The notes beneath the pieces are model-generated. The model did no database searches and had not been told where the DNA came from. It saw only the letters and a list, made by a program, of their open reading frames with translations. 64,000 bases of DNA from Turneriella parva DSM 21527 (lineage in GTDB: Bacteria; Spirochaetota; Leptospiria; Turneriellales; Turneriellaceae): the NCBI RefSeq assembly GCF_000266885.1, contig NC_018020.1, positions 1,302,001-1,366,000 on the forward strand, given 5' to 3'. The translations under genes were made by a program, and so were the position numbers. This document shows, in pieces, positions 22,892 through 31,733 of the stretch. The first letter of the stretch is position 1. Every line of letters starts with the position of its first letter.

Positions 22892-25177
22892 TCACTCGAA
22901 CACAGGATTACCCACCGCAACCGCTCCCTTTGCTTTCGCTGTGACGTTAGTGTGTAACGTGTTGCTGATGGTTGCGTCGACATAGTTCGCGCCGTTCAGA
23001 GTCTTGAGTTTCTTTCCCGCGCGCAGTGAGCCGCTGACTTTTGTATAGATAACAATGTCGCCGTTGGGCTTGATCTGAAAAACTTTACCGACAAGGCGTT
23101 TAGAGACGGAGATTTCGGGTTTTTTTAGTACCGTAGCTTGCTTGACCCCAAGAAATTCACTCAACAGACCAGGTGTGTAGTACTTTTCTTTAAACTGGGC
23201 CACAGGCACGGCCTCATTTCCGACCACCCAGTGCATTAGCGATTCACCCGTACCGGAATAGTCATAGCGGCCGTCAGCGCTACCGAAGACAAATTCACCG
23301 TTCTCGTTGCTAATCAGCCTTGCAGCCTCGGCATACGTCTTGGTGTCATAAAAGACGATGCCTGAAAAATCAGAAGCCGCAAGTAGGTACTTACCGTTTA
23401 CAGAAGCAACCAGCTGGCTGGTGGTGCTGCCAAATGGATAGAGCTTCTTATGAGCCTTACCGTTAATGTCGTAAATGAAGAGGCTGCCGTCCATATAGCC
23501 GACTGCGAGGTCTTTACCGCTATTCGAAAAAAATGTGGCAACACCGGGACCAAAGCGCTGTGAACGGGCGGTGCCAGAGCTGGTTTCCCAGATTTGTGTG
23601 GCTTCAGAATGAGATGCCACCGCAATCAAATTGCCATCTGGACTAAATGCGATATCAGCTGGGTGTGATCCTCTGCCGACAGCAGCCCATATTTCTTTGC
23701 CGGCCAGCGAGTATAGTTTGAAATTCCCGGAATCTGTTGCCATCACAATTTGGTCGCCGTTTGATGGCGCAGCAACGCTTGTGATGTTACCAGAGATATG
23801 CGCCTGCCACCGCGCCATCTCTAAGCAGTCGTGACTCCAAAAAATGACCGTGCCACTTTGGCCAATCGAAGCAAACTGCGATTTTTCGGGCAGGTAGAGA
23901 ATTTTGGCTATCTTCGAAGTGTGCCCGCGCATTTCGCAGATTAGATTTCCCTGAGCATCTGCTACTTGAGTTCCATAACCGATGGTTGCCGCTGCAATGC
24001 GCGTGCCATCTGAAGAAATGGCCAAAGGCCCCTGCGATATGTGATGAACGTTGGCCCTTTTGGTTTGCGACATATTTTCTGTAAACAGCGCGAGGTTCTT
24101 GCCCGCGCCAAAGACGAAGAGTTTGCCTTGATTGTCGACTGCCGCAGTCGCCGTGCCATAATAATTTGGCCTGTTGACAAACAAGGGTCGCAGCCTAATG
24201 TCGTAACCACGCAGCGCATGGTCCCATCCGGTTGTGACTATTTGACCTGTACCGTTGTCGACGGCTATCGCGCGAATACCGCGTGAAGTGTGCTCGCTGC
24301 CCCCGGGTTGCGTGTTAAGTTCAGAAGTTTTCTTTCCTTTGAAATTCCAGAATTCGAGATATCCTGAATCGCTACCCGAAATAAAGCCCCCACCATGGTG
24401 GTTTATACTGAGCGATAACCCTGCATCATGCGCCGAGACTGAATCAACTTCTTTTCCCGACAGGTTCCAGAATCCTATTTTGCGGATCTTTTTGGTGAAA
24501 AAGAGCATCGACGAGGTATTGCCCGTGTGCGCGGTAATGTAACCTGTGCTGTCGGGCGTAAAAAGGATATAGCTAATATTGCCCTCATCGTTACGCTTGA
24601 AGATCTCGGCCCCATCGTAAACCCGATATAGGCAGATTTGGCCGTTGCTGCCACCCGCAGCGATCCACTGACCATCGGGGCTTACTGAGAGAAGATTGAA
24701 CCCGGTGCACCCCGCCTGCAGGCCGCGAATCTGCGTTGCGGTCGCGACATCCCAAATGAAGACACTGGCTCCGTTGTAGGCTGCGAACGATTGGCCGTCG
24801 GGCAGGTAAGCAATGGACGAAACGCGTTCGGTTTCTTTGGGAAATTTTCGTAGCTGGTTACCCAAAAAATCATATAGTACAACCGGGCCGTTTTTTTGAC
24901 CGATGGCAAGAGTATCTTCAACTGGGCTTAATGCCATTACCCCTATGCCTTCGGCAATCGCAAACTTACGCACCAAACGACCTGCGCTATCCCAGATAAG
25001 CACCGCATGATTACCGTGCGTAATGATCAACCGATGATCATGACTATAACTCAGACCATAACCCTGCTCGCGATCGGCTGCCTGCACCATCAGCCGCGTG
25101 TCTTCTGCGGCGACGGGCGAGAAGAAGGAGGCACTCGCTGTGATAACGGAGAATATGTATTTGATTCTTGATCGCAC
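22892..25177 (-). CDS. Secreted WD40-repeat protein
   Basis: A large protein (about 761 residues) with an N-terminal signal (IKYIFSVITASASFFSPVAA) and many WD40-type blades, for example VFIWDVATATQI, LYRVYDGAEIF and IWETSSGTA. The blades extend to about residue 640 and probably form one or two propellers. The C-terminal part has a small SH3-like region (GKVFQIKPNGDIVIY, AGKKLKTL). It probably binds other envelope proteins. No ATG is well placed, so a GTG at 25177 or 25183 with a G-rich sequence upstream is likely. Its function is unknown. Confidence 0.8.
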   Translation of the reverse strand: MRSRIKYIFSVITASASFFSPVAAEDTRLMVQAADREQGYGLSYSHDHRLIITHGNHAVLIWDSAGRLVRKFAIAEGIGVMALSPVEDTLAIGQKNGPVVLYDFLGNQLRKFPKETERVSSIAYLPDGQSFAAYNGASVFIWDVATATQIRGLQAGCTGFNLLSVSPDGQWIAAGGSNGQICLYRVYDGAEIFKRNDEGNISYILFTPDSTGYITAHTGNTSSMLFFTKKIRKIGFWNLSGKEVDSVSAHDAGLSLSINHHGGGFISGSDSGYLEFWNFKGKKTSELNTQPGGSEHTSRGIRAIAVDNGTGQIVTTGWDHALRGYDIRLRPLFVNRPNYYGTATAAVDNQGKLFVFGAGKNLALFTENMSQTKRANVHHISQGPLAISSDGTRIAAATIGYGTQVADAQGNLICEMRGHTSKIAKILYLPEKSQFASIGQSGTVIFWSHDCLEMARWQAHISGNITSVAAPSNGDQIVMATDSGNFKLYSLAGKEIWAAVGRGSHPADIAFSPDGNLIAVASHSEATQIWETSSGTARSQRFGPGVATFFSNSGKDLAVGYMDGSLFIYDINGKAHKKLYPFGSTTSQLVASVNGKYLLAASDFSGIVFYDTKTYAEAARLISNENGEFVFGSADGRYDYSGTGESLMHWVVGNEAVPVAQFKEKYYTPGLLSEFLGVKQATVLKKPEISVSKRLVGKVFQIKPNGDIVIYTKVSGSLRAGKKLKTLNGANYVDATISNTLHTNVTAKAKGAVAVGNPVFE

Positions 25178-25428
25178 GGTCACTTCGCCCCCCGCTGCCT
25201 TGCGCAGGTCAGGTTGGCAAGGCAAATAGCCAGATTCCCCAGAATGGGACTAACTACCGGGTTGAACAACAAGTCTAAGGGTAGTGCCTGACTCTCGCGC
25301 TTCTTGGTCTGGCGCTATTTATGGAAGGCCTTTTTCTGGGGCTCATGGCACTCGGCGAGAACGTGGGGTCAAATTACCCCTAAAGTCGCCGCTGCTTTTC
25401 ATTTTTTCTCTCACCGAAACCAAGAGCC

Positions 25429-26394
25429 TTACATTCCAAAACGAAGTGCGATAGGGCTGCGAAAGTAGACCTCGGCCGGGGTTCGGTAATTCAGCCGCTT
25501 GCGTGGTCGGTTATTTAGTAATTTAAGCGCTGCGTCAACCTGTTCCTGGTCGATGCGCCGAAAATCTGTGCCTTTGGGAAAAGACTCGCGCAGCAGGCCG
25601 TTCGTGTTTTCGTTCGTACCTCTCTGCCATGGCGAGCCGGGGTCACAAAAGTAGATGCCGCAGTTCAGCACTTGCTGCAGGTCGCGGTAGCCACTCATCT
25701 CGGTGCCCCGATCGTAAATGATACCCCGCAGCCGTTCGTTATCGATGTCGGCGAATAGGTCGCGCGCTGCAGCGTTAAACTGTGTCACCAATTTGCGCTC
25801 CAGTTTCGCCGCGAGCAAGTAACGCGAATGCCTTTCGACGAAAGTTGCAATCTGCCCGGTGCCCATTTTACCCTCGACCAAATCGCCCTCCCAGTAGCCG
25901 GGTTTGCGTCGCGTCAAAGCTTCGGCTGGCAGGTCGTGAATGCGAAAAAACCCTTTGTTTTCAGCCTCAATCCTCACTTTGCGCTTGTATGGTTTGCCTT
26001 TGCGGCGCAGGCACAGGCGATAAAAATTCGATGTGCCGGATTTCTTGCGCACATGATTGTAAATCGTCTGCATGCAGACACCGTCGAAACGTTCTAGGCG
26101 CATGCGGCCTGCGATCTGTTCTGGTGACAGCGTCGACTTGAGCGATGCTCCGATCTCTGACCAAAGCTCTGGTGTAACCTTCGCGGCGTTGGTATTAGTC
26201 TGGCGCTTTCGCGCCTCGTCTCTGGCGCACCGCGCGCTGTAATGTCGTGGCATTGAATTACGCCGAATCTCTCGAAAAATAGTGCTCGGGTGTCGCTTAA
26301 GATTTCTGGCGATTTGGCTGGCCTTGAGGCCCTCAGCAAGGCTTTCTTCTATACGCAGTCTTTCATCATTTGATAGTTGAACGTAGGGTCGCAT
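25429..26394 (-). CDS. IS30-family transposase
   Basis: DDE transposase that moves the element. The N-terminal helix-turn-helix reads LSNDERLRIEESLAEGLKAS and RHPSTIFREIRRN. The catalytic domain has the first Asp in GYWEGDLVEGK, the second in IIYDRGTEMSGY, and the Glu in GTNENTNGLLRE, followed by NNRPRKRLNYRTP, the typical IS30 end. The length is 321 residues from ATG 26394, which has a GGAG about ten bases upstream; an in-frame start at 26427 is less likely. It appears intact, so the element may be active. Confidence 0.93.
   Translation of the reverse strand: MRPYVQLSNDERLRIEESLAEGLKASQIARNLKRHPSTIFREIRRNSMPRHYSARCARDEARKRQTNTNAAKVTPELWSEIGASLKSTLSPEQIAGRMRLERFDGVCMQTIYNHVRKKSGTSNFYRLCLRRKGKPYKRKVRIEAENKGFFRIHDLPAEALTRRKPGYWEGDLVEGKMGTGQIATFVERHSRYLLAAKLERKLVTQFNAAARDLFADIDNERLRGIIYDRGTEMSGYRDLQQVLNCGIYFCDPGSPWQRGTNENTNGLLRESFPKGTDFRRIDQEQVDAALKLLNNRPRKRLNYRTPAEVYFRSPIALRFGM
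25433..25456. repeat. IS30 left inverted repeat
   Basis: It overlaps the last codons of the transposase and pairs with 26463-26486 at 23 of 24 positions. Confidence 0.88.
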
Positions 26395-26462
26395 CCGGGG
26401 GCTCCGTGGTCGTTTTTCGCAAATCAACCTCGAAACCCGGGAGCGGCCTTACATTACTTTAT

Positions 26463-26486
26463 CCCTTTCGCACTTCGTTTTGGAAT
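26463..26486. repeat. IS30 right inverted repeat
   Basis: The complement of the left repeat with one mismatch. It lies about 70 bases upstream of the transposase start. Confidence 0.88.
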
Positions 26487-26746
26487 CTGCCAGCATCGTT
26501 GACGCAGCGACGAGTGCAGAGAGAATCCTTTACATTGGCCGGTCTAGTTCACAACCATGCGAAGCTGTCACGACCGATGGAAGTGGTGCACTTCATACGC
26601 CATGAGTTCTTCATTGCAAATACAAGAATCACTGGTTATCGAGATTTTCCTTCGAGCATGCCGAACACAATTGGCACTGGTCTAAGAGACCGAAATGCCT
26701 TTACGGAGCCGCTGCGGCCCCACCCAGTGTCCAAGGTCGAATTGCA

Positions 26747-28234
26747 ATGCAGATATTTGATTTTCACGGCTATTCGCTCGAAGCCATTCTCTTCGCGGCA
26801 GCGCTACTCGTAACGATTTCAGTCATCGCAAGCCGCATATCATCGCGTTTTGGTATACCATTGTTGCTTGTTTTTCTCGGCATAGGAATGCTCGCAGGGT
26901 CAGACGGTGTCGGCGGCATTGTCTTTGACAACTACCGCATGGCATTCGCAGTAGGCTCGGCCTGCCTGGCCCTGATTGTATTCGACGGCGGCATGAGTAC
27001 CTCATGGAGCAGTGTGCGGCCAGTCTTGCGGCGAGGCATTAGTCTTTCGGTGCTAGGGACTTTGTTCACCGGCGCAGCGACGGCAACCTTTGCAAATTTA
27101 GTCTTGCGCATGCATTGGTCAGATTCAATACTACTGGGTGCAATTGTTTCGTCTACCGATGCTGCGGCCGTTTTCAGCCTCTTGCGAGCACGCAGCGTTA
27201 GCCTGCAAGGCACCGTAAAACAAACGCTTGAATTTGAAGCAGCGAGCAACGACCCGATCGCGATCTTCTTAACGGTGGGAGTGCTCCTATTTATCAGCAA
27301 TCCGGCTGCGGGCGTTGTGGAATTTTCGAAACTTCTGGTAATGCAGGCCGGCATCGGACTCGCGTTCGGATATCTGGGCGGTCTGGGCCTCCGCTGGGTG
27401 ATTAATAACGCAGGTATCGAGTACGAAGGCCTTTACGGCGTTCTGGCTCTCGGCCTCGTCGTGGGCCTATTCGCTTTGACCGGACTTCTCGGAGGCAGTG
27501 GCTTTCTCGCAATCTACGTTGCGGGCATTGTTCTCGGCAACAACGAAATGCTACACAAAGCAAGTATCTCGCGCTTTCTCGACGGTATCGCCTGGATTGC
27601 GCAGATAATCGTATTTCTCATGCTGGGACTGTTGTCTTTTCCTACGCGAGTTTTCCCTGTCTGGAAAGAAGGTTTGTTGCTCGCGGTATTCATGATGTTC
27701 ATTGCGCGTCCGCTCGCGGTTTTTCTTGCGGTACCTGGTCGGAACATTTTGTGGCGAGAGCGAGTTTTTATTTCCTGGGTGGGCTTGCGTGGAGCAGCCC
27801 CGGTTATTCTCGCGACATATCCGTGGAGTATCCATTTTCCCCGGGCAGAGTACATCTTTGACCTCGTGTTCTTTGTCGTCATATCTTCGGTTATTGCTCA
27901 GGGCATCAGCATTCCATGGCTGGCCAAAACTCTTCAGATAACAGTACCCCTTGTCAAACCGCGAAGCATTGACTTCGCTGCGGGTATTTTACCCGCAGGC
28001 TTTCTAAATATAGAAATACATGTGAGTGAAGACGCGGCCGCCGCTGGTCAAAAAGTAGTCGACCTCGAACTGCCGGCTGGCGTGATATTAACCAGCGTCG
28101 AACGGGGTGACCGCTTTCTGATTCCGCGTGGCGACACCCTGATCGAAACTGGGGATCGAATTTTTGGGCTTGCGCGACAGACCAACCTTGATACCCTGCG
28201 GGATATTTTCGGTAAGACCGAAGTCTTGACTTAA
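26747..28234 (+). CDS. K+/H+ antiporter, NhaP2/CvrA type
   Basis: A cation/proton antiporter of the CPA1 family, 495 residues. About 12 membrane helices are visible. The core has SSTDAAAVFSLLRARS and LEFEAASNDPIAIFL, which carry the Asp-Asp/Asn-Asp transport residues. The cytoplasmic end (from about residue 410) is a TrkA-C-like regulatory domain, VVDLELPAGVILTSVERGDR followed by PRGDTLIETGDRI. It probably controls internal K+ and pH. The IS30 right end lies 260 bases upstream, and no gene is seen in that gap, so its promoter may have been changed by the insertion. Confidence 0.9.
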   Translation: MQIFDFHGYSLEAILFAAALLVTISVIASRISSRFGIPLLLVFLGIGMLAGSDGVGGIVFDNYRMAFAVGSACLALIVFDGGMSTSWSSVRPVLRRGISLSVLGTLFTGAATATFANLVLRMHWSDSILLGAIVSSTDAAAVFSLLRARSVSLQGTVKQTLEFEAASNDPIAIFLTVGVLLFISNPAAGVVEFSKLLVMQAGIGLAFGYLGGLGLRWVINNAGIEYEGLYGVLALGLVVGLFALTGLLGGSGFLAIYVAGIVLGNNEMLHKASISRFLDGIAWIAQIIVFLMLGLLSFPTRVFPVWKEGLLLAVFMMFIARPLAVFLAVPGRNILWRERVFISWVGLRGAAPVILATYPWSIHFPRAEYIFDLVFFVVISSVIAQGISIPWLAKTLQITVPLVKPRSIDFAAGILPAGFLNIEIHVSEDAAAAGQKVVDLELPAGVILTSVERGDRFLIPRGDTLIETGDRIFGLARQTNLDTLRDIFGKTEVLT

Positions 28235-28353
28235 ACACAATACCATGCGGCTCGCCAGCGTGGGTAACGGCCGGCGGACGCCCGCAGGCGCCTCAGTGCG
28301 TACGCATCGACTATTTGTATTGACCGGTCGCTTGAATCGCCGCAGGGTGATGC

Positions 28354-28968
28354 ATGTCTGACGTACTCGGCGAATCACGGCGATACTTTGAAGCAAGGCT
28401 GGCAGATTGCCGCCACGCACCCCACCTGCACACTGAACAAATCAAAACCTACGAGCAATATCTCAGTATCATAGGCCAAAGCAGCGACGCAGGCGATTAC
28501 GCCCAGAAACTTGGGCCACTCGCGAGCATGTTTGCCGTTGCGCGCGCCGAGCAAATGGACAAATATGGTAACCTGGTGCGCCTCTACCAGAAATTGGGAA
28601 ATCCTGATAAATTGAAGGCTGCGCTCGACCGCTACGAAACAGCGAAGAAGGCGCAGAACCATGGCGACCTTGTGGGGCTCATGACAACCGCACAAGATGC
28701 AGCCGCGGTCACCGAAAGCAAGGGCAATGAGAAACTCAACCTGGCGATGACGCTGCTGCAGTGCGTCGTGGCGTACGCCGCGTACCCGGCAGAGCAAGAC
28801 CGCTCGGGCAAAGTCGCCGGCATTCTTGAAACCTATACGGCGCTTAAAAATCTCGACCCATTATTCACCTGGCAATCTTATGCCGAGACGCCTTATGTGT
28901 ATGTTGTTTTTTTCGATACCGCGCGCATGCAGCGCCTTGGGCAGATTTTTGAACAGGTGAAAGCATAA
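28354..28968 (+). CDS. Helical protein of unknown function
   Basis: A 204-residue soluble protein with no signal peptide. I do not recognise it. It is rich in helices and Ala/Gln/Tyr, with repeated patterns such as YEQYLSIIGQS and LVRLYQKLGNPDKLKAALDRYETAKKA that resemble helical-hairpin repeats. It is followed after 33 bases by a second helical protein in the same direction (29002-30048); the two share composition and layout but no obvious sequence identity, so they may form one complex. Confidence 0.65.
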   Translation: MSDVLGESRRYFEARLADCRHAPHLHTEQIKTYEQYLSIIGQSSDAGDYAQKLGPLASMFAVARAEQMDKYGNLVRLYQKLGNPDKLKAALDRYETAKKAQNHGDLVGLMTTAQDAAAVTESKGNEKLNLAMTLLQCVVAYAAYPAEQDRSGKVAGILETYTALKNLDPLFTWQSYAETPYVYVVFFDTARMQRLGQIFEQVKA

Positions 28969-29001
28969 CACAATGATCATATCAACAAGGGGGATATAGC
29001 A

Positions 29002-30048
29002 ATGGACGAAGGCAGCCGCGGTATGCTTGACAGCTACAAATCAGGTATCGACAACTATGTGAAACGGCTCGGCAACGATCACCCAAAGATTGTGCCGTTG
29101 CTCGCGCTCTTTGCCGAGTTTGAAGCGCTTGGCGAAAAATGCAGCGACTATGGAGCGTTTCATGAAGCTGCCAGCGCACAGAATTTCTACGGACGCCTGA
29201 CGAACCTCATGACCGAAGCGGCGATGGCTCAACCCGCAAGCGGTGCCTCGAACGAGCCCACGGTCGCGCAGGCGGCGCAGGGTTACCATGCCGCGTATAA
29301 CTCGCTCTCTGCAGAGATGAAGGCCGGCCCCACGGGTAAGGCATATGAACGCATTTTCGCAATCGAAAAAGAAGCGGCGACGGCCTTGCAGTTTACGCGC
29401 CGCCTTGCTGAAGAGCACTTGCTCGTCGACATTTCACGCGTGCAGCTCATTGCAGAATTTCAGCGGGCGCAACAAGTAATCAGAGATGCGGCGAAGCACA
29501 CCGGCGGTGGCGGCATCTCAGTACCCGCCACCGAAGCGTACCTTAGGGCGACGATCGAGGCGATGCAGCAGGCAAAGAGCATCACCGAGATCGAATACCT
29601 GGCGCAGGCACGCGCCGATATTGCGCAGCTCGCGACACTATGGGATTCAGGCTTCATGAACGCGCTCTACCACATGTTCGGTAACGCGCTCTCGGGTTAC
29701 ATGATGGCCGAGACAGAAGAGAACCGCCAAGAGGTCGAAAGCAGCGCGCGCTTTCTGGGTGATTATTTCGGTGTCGACTGGCAGGCCCTGCACGGGGTCA
29801 GCCGCGTGTGGAGTTTCTTTTCAGTGACATTGTGGCCGACGGTCAGCAAAGACTATGCGTCAAAGAATATTACGACTGCAGAAGGTTTTCGCGACTATAT
29901 GAAAGGTTACTTCGACAAGGCTATGAAAGATAAGCCGCCTGTTGCGGTAAACGCCGCAAACAGAACGGCCTTCTTCTGGGGCAAAACTTTGCCACTTGCA
30001 GAGATACACAGAACGCTGTTGAATCCGCCTGATTTGTTGGCGGGTTGA
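29002..30048 (+). CDS. Helical protein of unknown function, partner of the preceding gene
   Basis: A 348-residue, mainly helical soluble protein. A good ribosome site (AAGGGGG, 28985-28991) precedes the ATG. Segments such as LLALFAEFEALGEKCSDYGAF, YERIFAIEKEAATALQF and FQRAQQVIRDAAKHTGGG suggest long helices; the C-terminal part (LGDYFGVDWQALHGVSRVW) is more aromatic. No known domain is seen. The next gene (START-like) begins one base after the stop, so the three are probably an operon with an unknown shared task. Confidence 0.65.
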   Translation: MDEGSRGMLDSYKSGIDNYVKRLGNDHPKIVPLLALFAEFEALGEKCSDYGAFHEAASAQNFYGRLTNLMTEAAMAQPASGASNEPTVAQAAQGYHAAYNSLSAEMKAGPTGKAYERIFAIEKEAATALQFTRRLAEEHLLVDISRVQLIAEFQRAQQVIRDAAKHTGGGGISVPATEAYLRATIEAMQQAKSITEIEYLAQARADIAQLATLWDSGFMNALYHMFGNALSGYMMAETEENRQEVESSARFLGDYFGVDWQALHGVSRVWSFFSVTLWPTVSKDYASKNITTAEGFRDYMKGYFDKAMKDKPPVAVNAANRTAFFWGKTLPLAEIHRTLLNPPDLLAG

Positions 30049-30049
30049 T

Positions 30050-30784
30050 ATGACTGTGGGCCAGCTCAGAGAGCGCTTTGGACGCGTGTCGTTTGCAATC
30101 CTCATTTTTTTCACGACCCTCGCCGCGACACCCGCAACCTTCGAAAAAGATGATAGCCCACCTCAAGCTACCGGGGGTGCGTGGCAGGTCATTAAACAAG
30201 ACCAGGGCATCACTGTTGAGCGGCGAAAGATAGAGGGTAGCCCATTGGTTGAATTCAAGGGACATGGTGTCGTCGATGCGTCGGTGATGCAGATTCTCGC
30301 CGTGATTTCAGATACGAAGAACCATCCGAAATGGGTGGCGAATTCGATAGAGACTCGTATTCTTCACTCGATCAATGACAAGAACTACGTCTATTATAGC
30401 GCCATCAAAGCGCCATGGCCGATCGCCGACCGCGATTTCGTGAGCCGGGCGAAGATAACGGTGAACGAGTCTCAGAAGAGCGTCACGATTCAGACATACG
30501 AGGTGAACCACGCGAATGCACCGACAAACACAGGGCGTGTGCGCATGCCTTTCATACGGGTAACCTGGCATCTGCAGGTGATCAAGGGCACGCAGGGTAA
30601 GAAAACTTACCTCACTTTTCAGGTGCATGCAAACCCCGGTGGCATGTTGCCGAACTGGGTGATCAACCTCGCGAGCAAAGGGGTGCCGTACAAATCGATT
30701 CAGAACCTGCGCCGGCGCTTAACCGAAACACAAATGTCGCCAGAGTTTGCCGAGAAGTTTAAGCGGTATAAAGATTGGCATTAG
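30050..30784 (+). CDS. START-domain lipid-binding protein, secreted
   Basis: A 244-residue protein with an N-terminal signal or anchor (VSFAILIFFTTLAATPA) and one START-like domain (about residues 45-235). Family features include GITVERRKIEGSPLVEFKGHGVV, the HPKWVANSIETRIL segment and APWPIADRDFVSRAKI. START domains bind a single lipid or hydrophobic molecule in a deep pocket. The gene starts one base after the preceding helical protein's stop, so they are probably co-transcribed. Confidence 0.82.
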   Translation: MTVGQLRERFGRVSFAILIFFTTLAATPATFEKDDSPPQATGGAWQVIKQDQGITVERRKIEGSPLVEFKGHGVVDASVMQILAVISDTKNHPKWVANSIETRILHSINDKNYVYYSAIKAPWPIADRDFVSRAKITVNESQKSVTIQTYEVNHANAPTNTGRVRMPFIRVTWHLQVIKGTQGKKTYLTFQVHANPGGMLPNWVINLASKGVPYKSIQNLRRRLTETQMSPEFAEKFKRYKDWH

Positions 30785-30836
30785 TGTGACGAAAACACTG
30801 AATGCGTTCTCGTCACGTTTCGAAAAATTTCGGTGT

Positions 30837-31643
30837 CTATTTCAGCTTTTGCAGAAGTCCTTCGTCCATTTTTTTGATGGCTTCATCAATAGCCTCATTG
30901 TATAGCTTTTCGGTGCCGTCGGTAAAGGGTATGTTACCGCCGACCAAAGCTGTTGAACCGTCAGAATCGCCGCTGAAATATTCGGTTTGAGCAGCTGGCT
31001 GCATTCTTATGATCCATTCGCCCTGTTGATCTTGTACATTCAGTGAAAGTGAGGCCTTTGCTTTGGCCACCCCGGTACCACCAATTGCAAAACTAGCGCC
31101 GTAATATATGTCGAGATCGACAAAAGCGATCGCATCGACGCCGAGGTCTTTCGCAAGCTTGTTCAGGGCTGCCTTGACTTTTTCGTTCGTGCCATGAGAC
31201 CTTGAGTTGTAATTCGGAAACCCCGTCGGCACCTGCTGACCAGAATTCGCCAGTTTTCTGAGCAGTTCGTTATCGATCTCAGCCTCTTTAAGCGCTTTCT
31301 TGAATTCTTCGTACGCCGGTTTTTTCAGGACTTCTTTCTCGGCAATTACCTGCCAGCCCCAACCGGGAATTCTGGATGAAATGCCTTTGTAAGCTCGTGT
31401 AACGAGACGGTTTCCACCGAAATCACCCAGCGCATCAGAGCCAGTCGCGTTTGACACCACTGCAGCCATCTGCGTGAGGCTTGAGCCGCCACCGCGCTGA
31501 TAGGGACCGCTATTTGCCGTGGCCGTTACAATCGCGATTTTCTTGACCTGTTTCGCGCGCTCTTTGTTCACCATGCTTGCACAATTGCCCGCTACAGCAA
31601 TTGAGAAAAGCAAACCCAACATTCTCATAGTTTTTGTGTTCAT
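30837..31643 (-). CDS. Lipoprotein of unknown function
   Basis: A predicted lipoprotein of 268 residues from ATG 31643, with lipobox VAGNC. The mature protein shows VKKIAIVTATANSGPYQ and LAKDLGVDAIAFVDLDIYYG, which resembles envelope proteins with an alternating alpha/beta fold found in several Gram-negatives. The middle is lysine/glutamate-rich. No catalytic motif is seen. It is convergent with the START gene. Confidence 0.7.
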   Translation of the reverse strand: MNTKTMRMLGLLFSIAVAGNCASMVNKERAKQVKKIAIVTATANSGPYQRGGGSSLTQMAAVVSNATGSDALGDFGGNRLVTRAYKGISSRIPGWGWQVIAEKEVLKKPAYEEFKKALKEAEIDNELLRKLANSGQQVPTGFPNYNSRSHGTNEKVKAALNKLAKDLGVDAIAFVDLDIYYGASFAIGGTGVAKAKASLSLNVQDQQGEWIIRMQPAAQTEYFSGDSDGSTALVGGNIPFTDGTEKLYNEAIDEAIKKMDEGLLQKLK

Positions 31644-31733
31644 TGTTGTCTCCATTTTTTGTTTGTTCCCTGTCAGTGGGGCAACAACCTATACCGGTAT
31701 GAGCTGCGCGTAAAGCTGTAATTCGTCCTATTC

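Larger units (their letters stand above)
25433..26486. mobile_element. IS30-family insertion sequence, complete
   Basis: A 1,054-base element is bounded by 24-base inverted repeats, ATTCCAAAACGAAGTGCGAT plus AGGG on the left (25433-25456) and its complement on the right (26463-26486), with one mismatch. It carries a single intact transposase gene on the minus strand whose 3' end lies across the left repeat. No target duplication is obvious in the bases just outside. It lies upstream of the K+/H+ antiporter gene. Confidence 0.9.

Noticed and set aside
26370-26813. Frame across the IS30 right end into the antiporter gene
   Set aside because: It crosses the inverted repeat and the antiporter start and has no family features.
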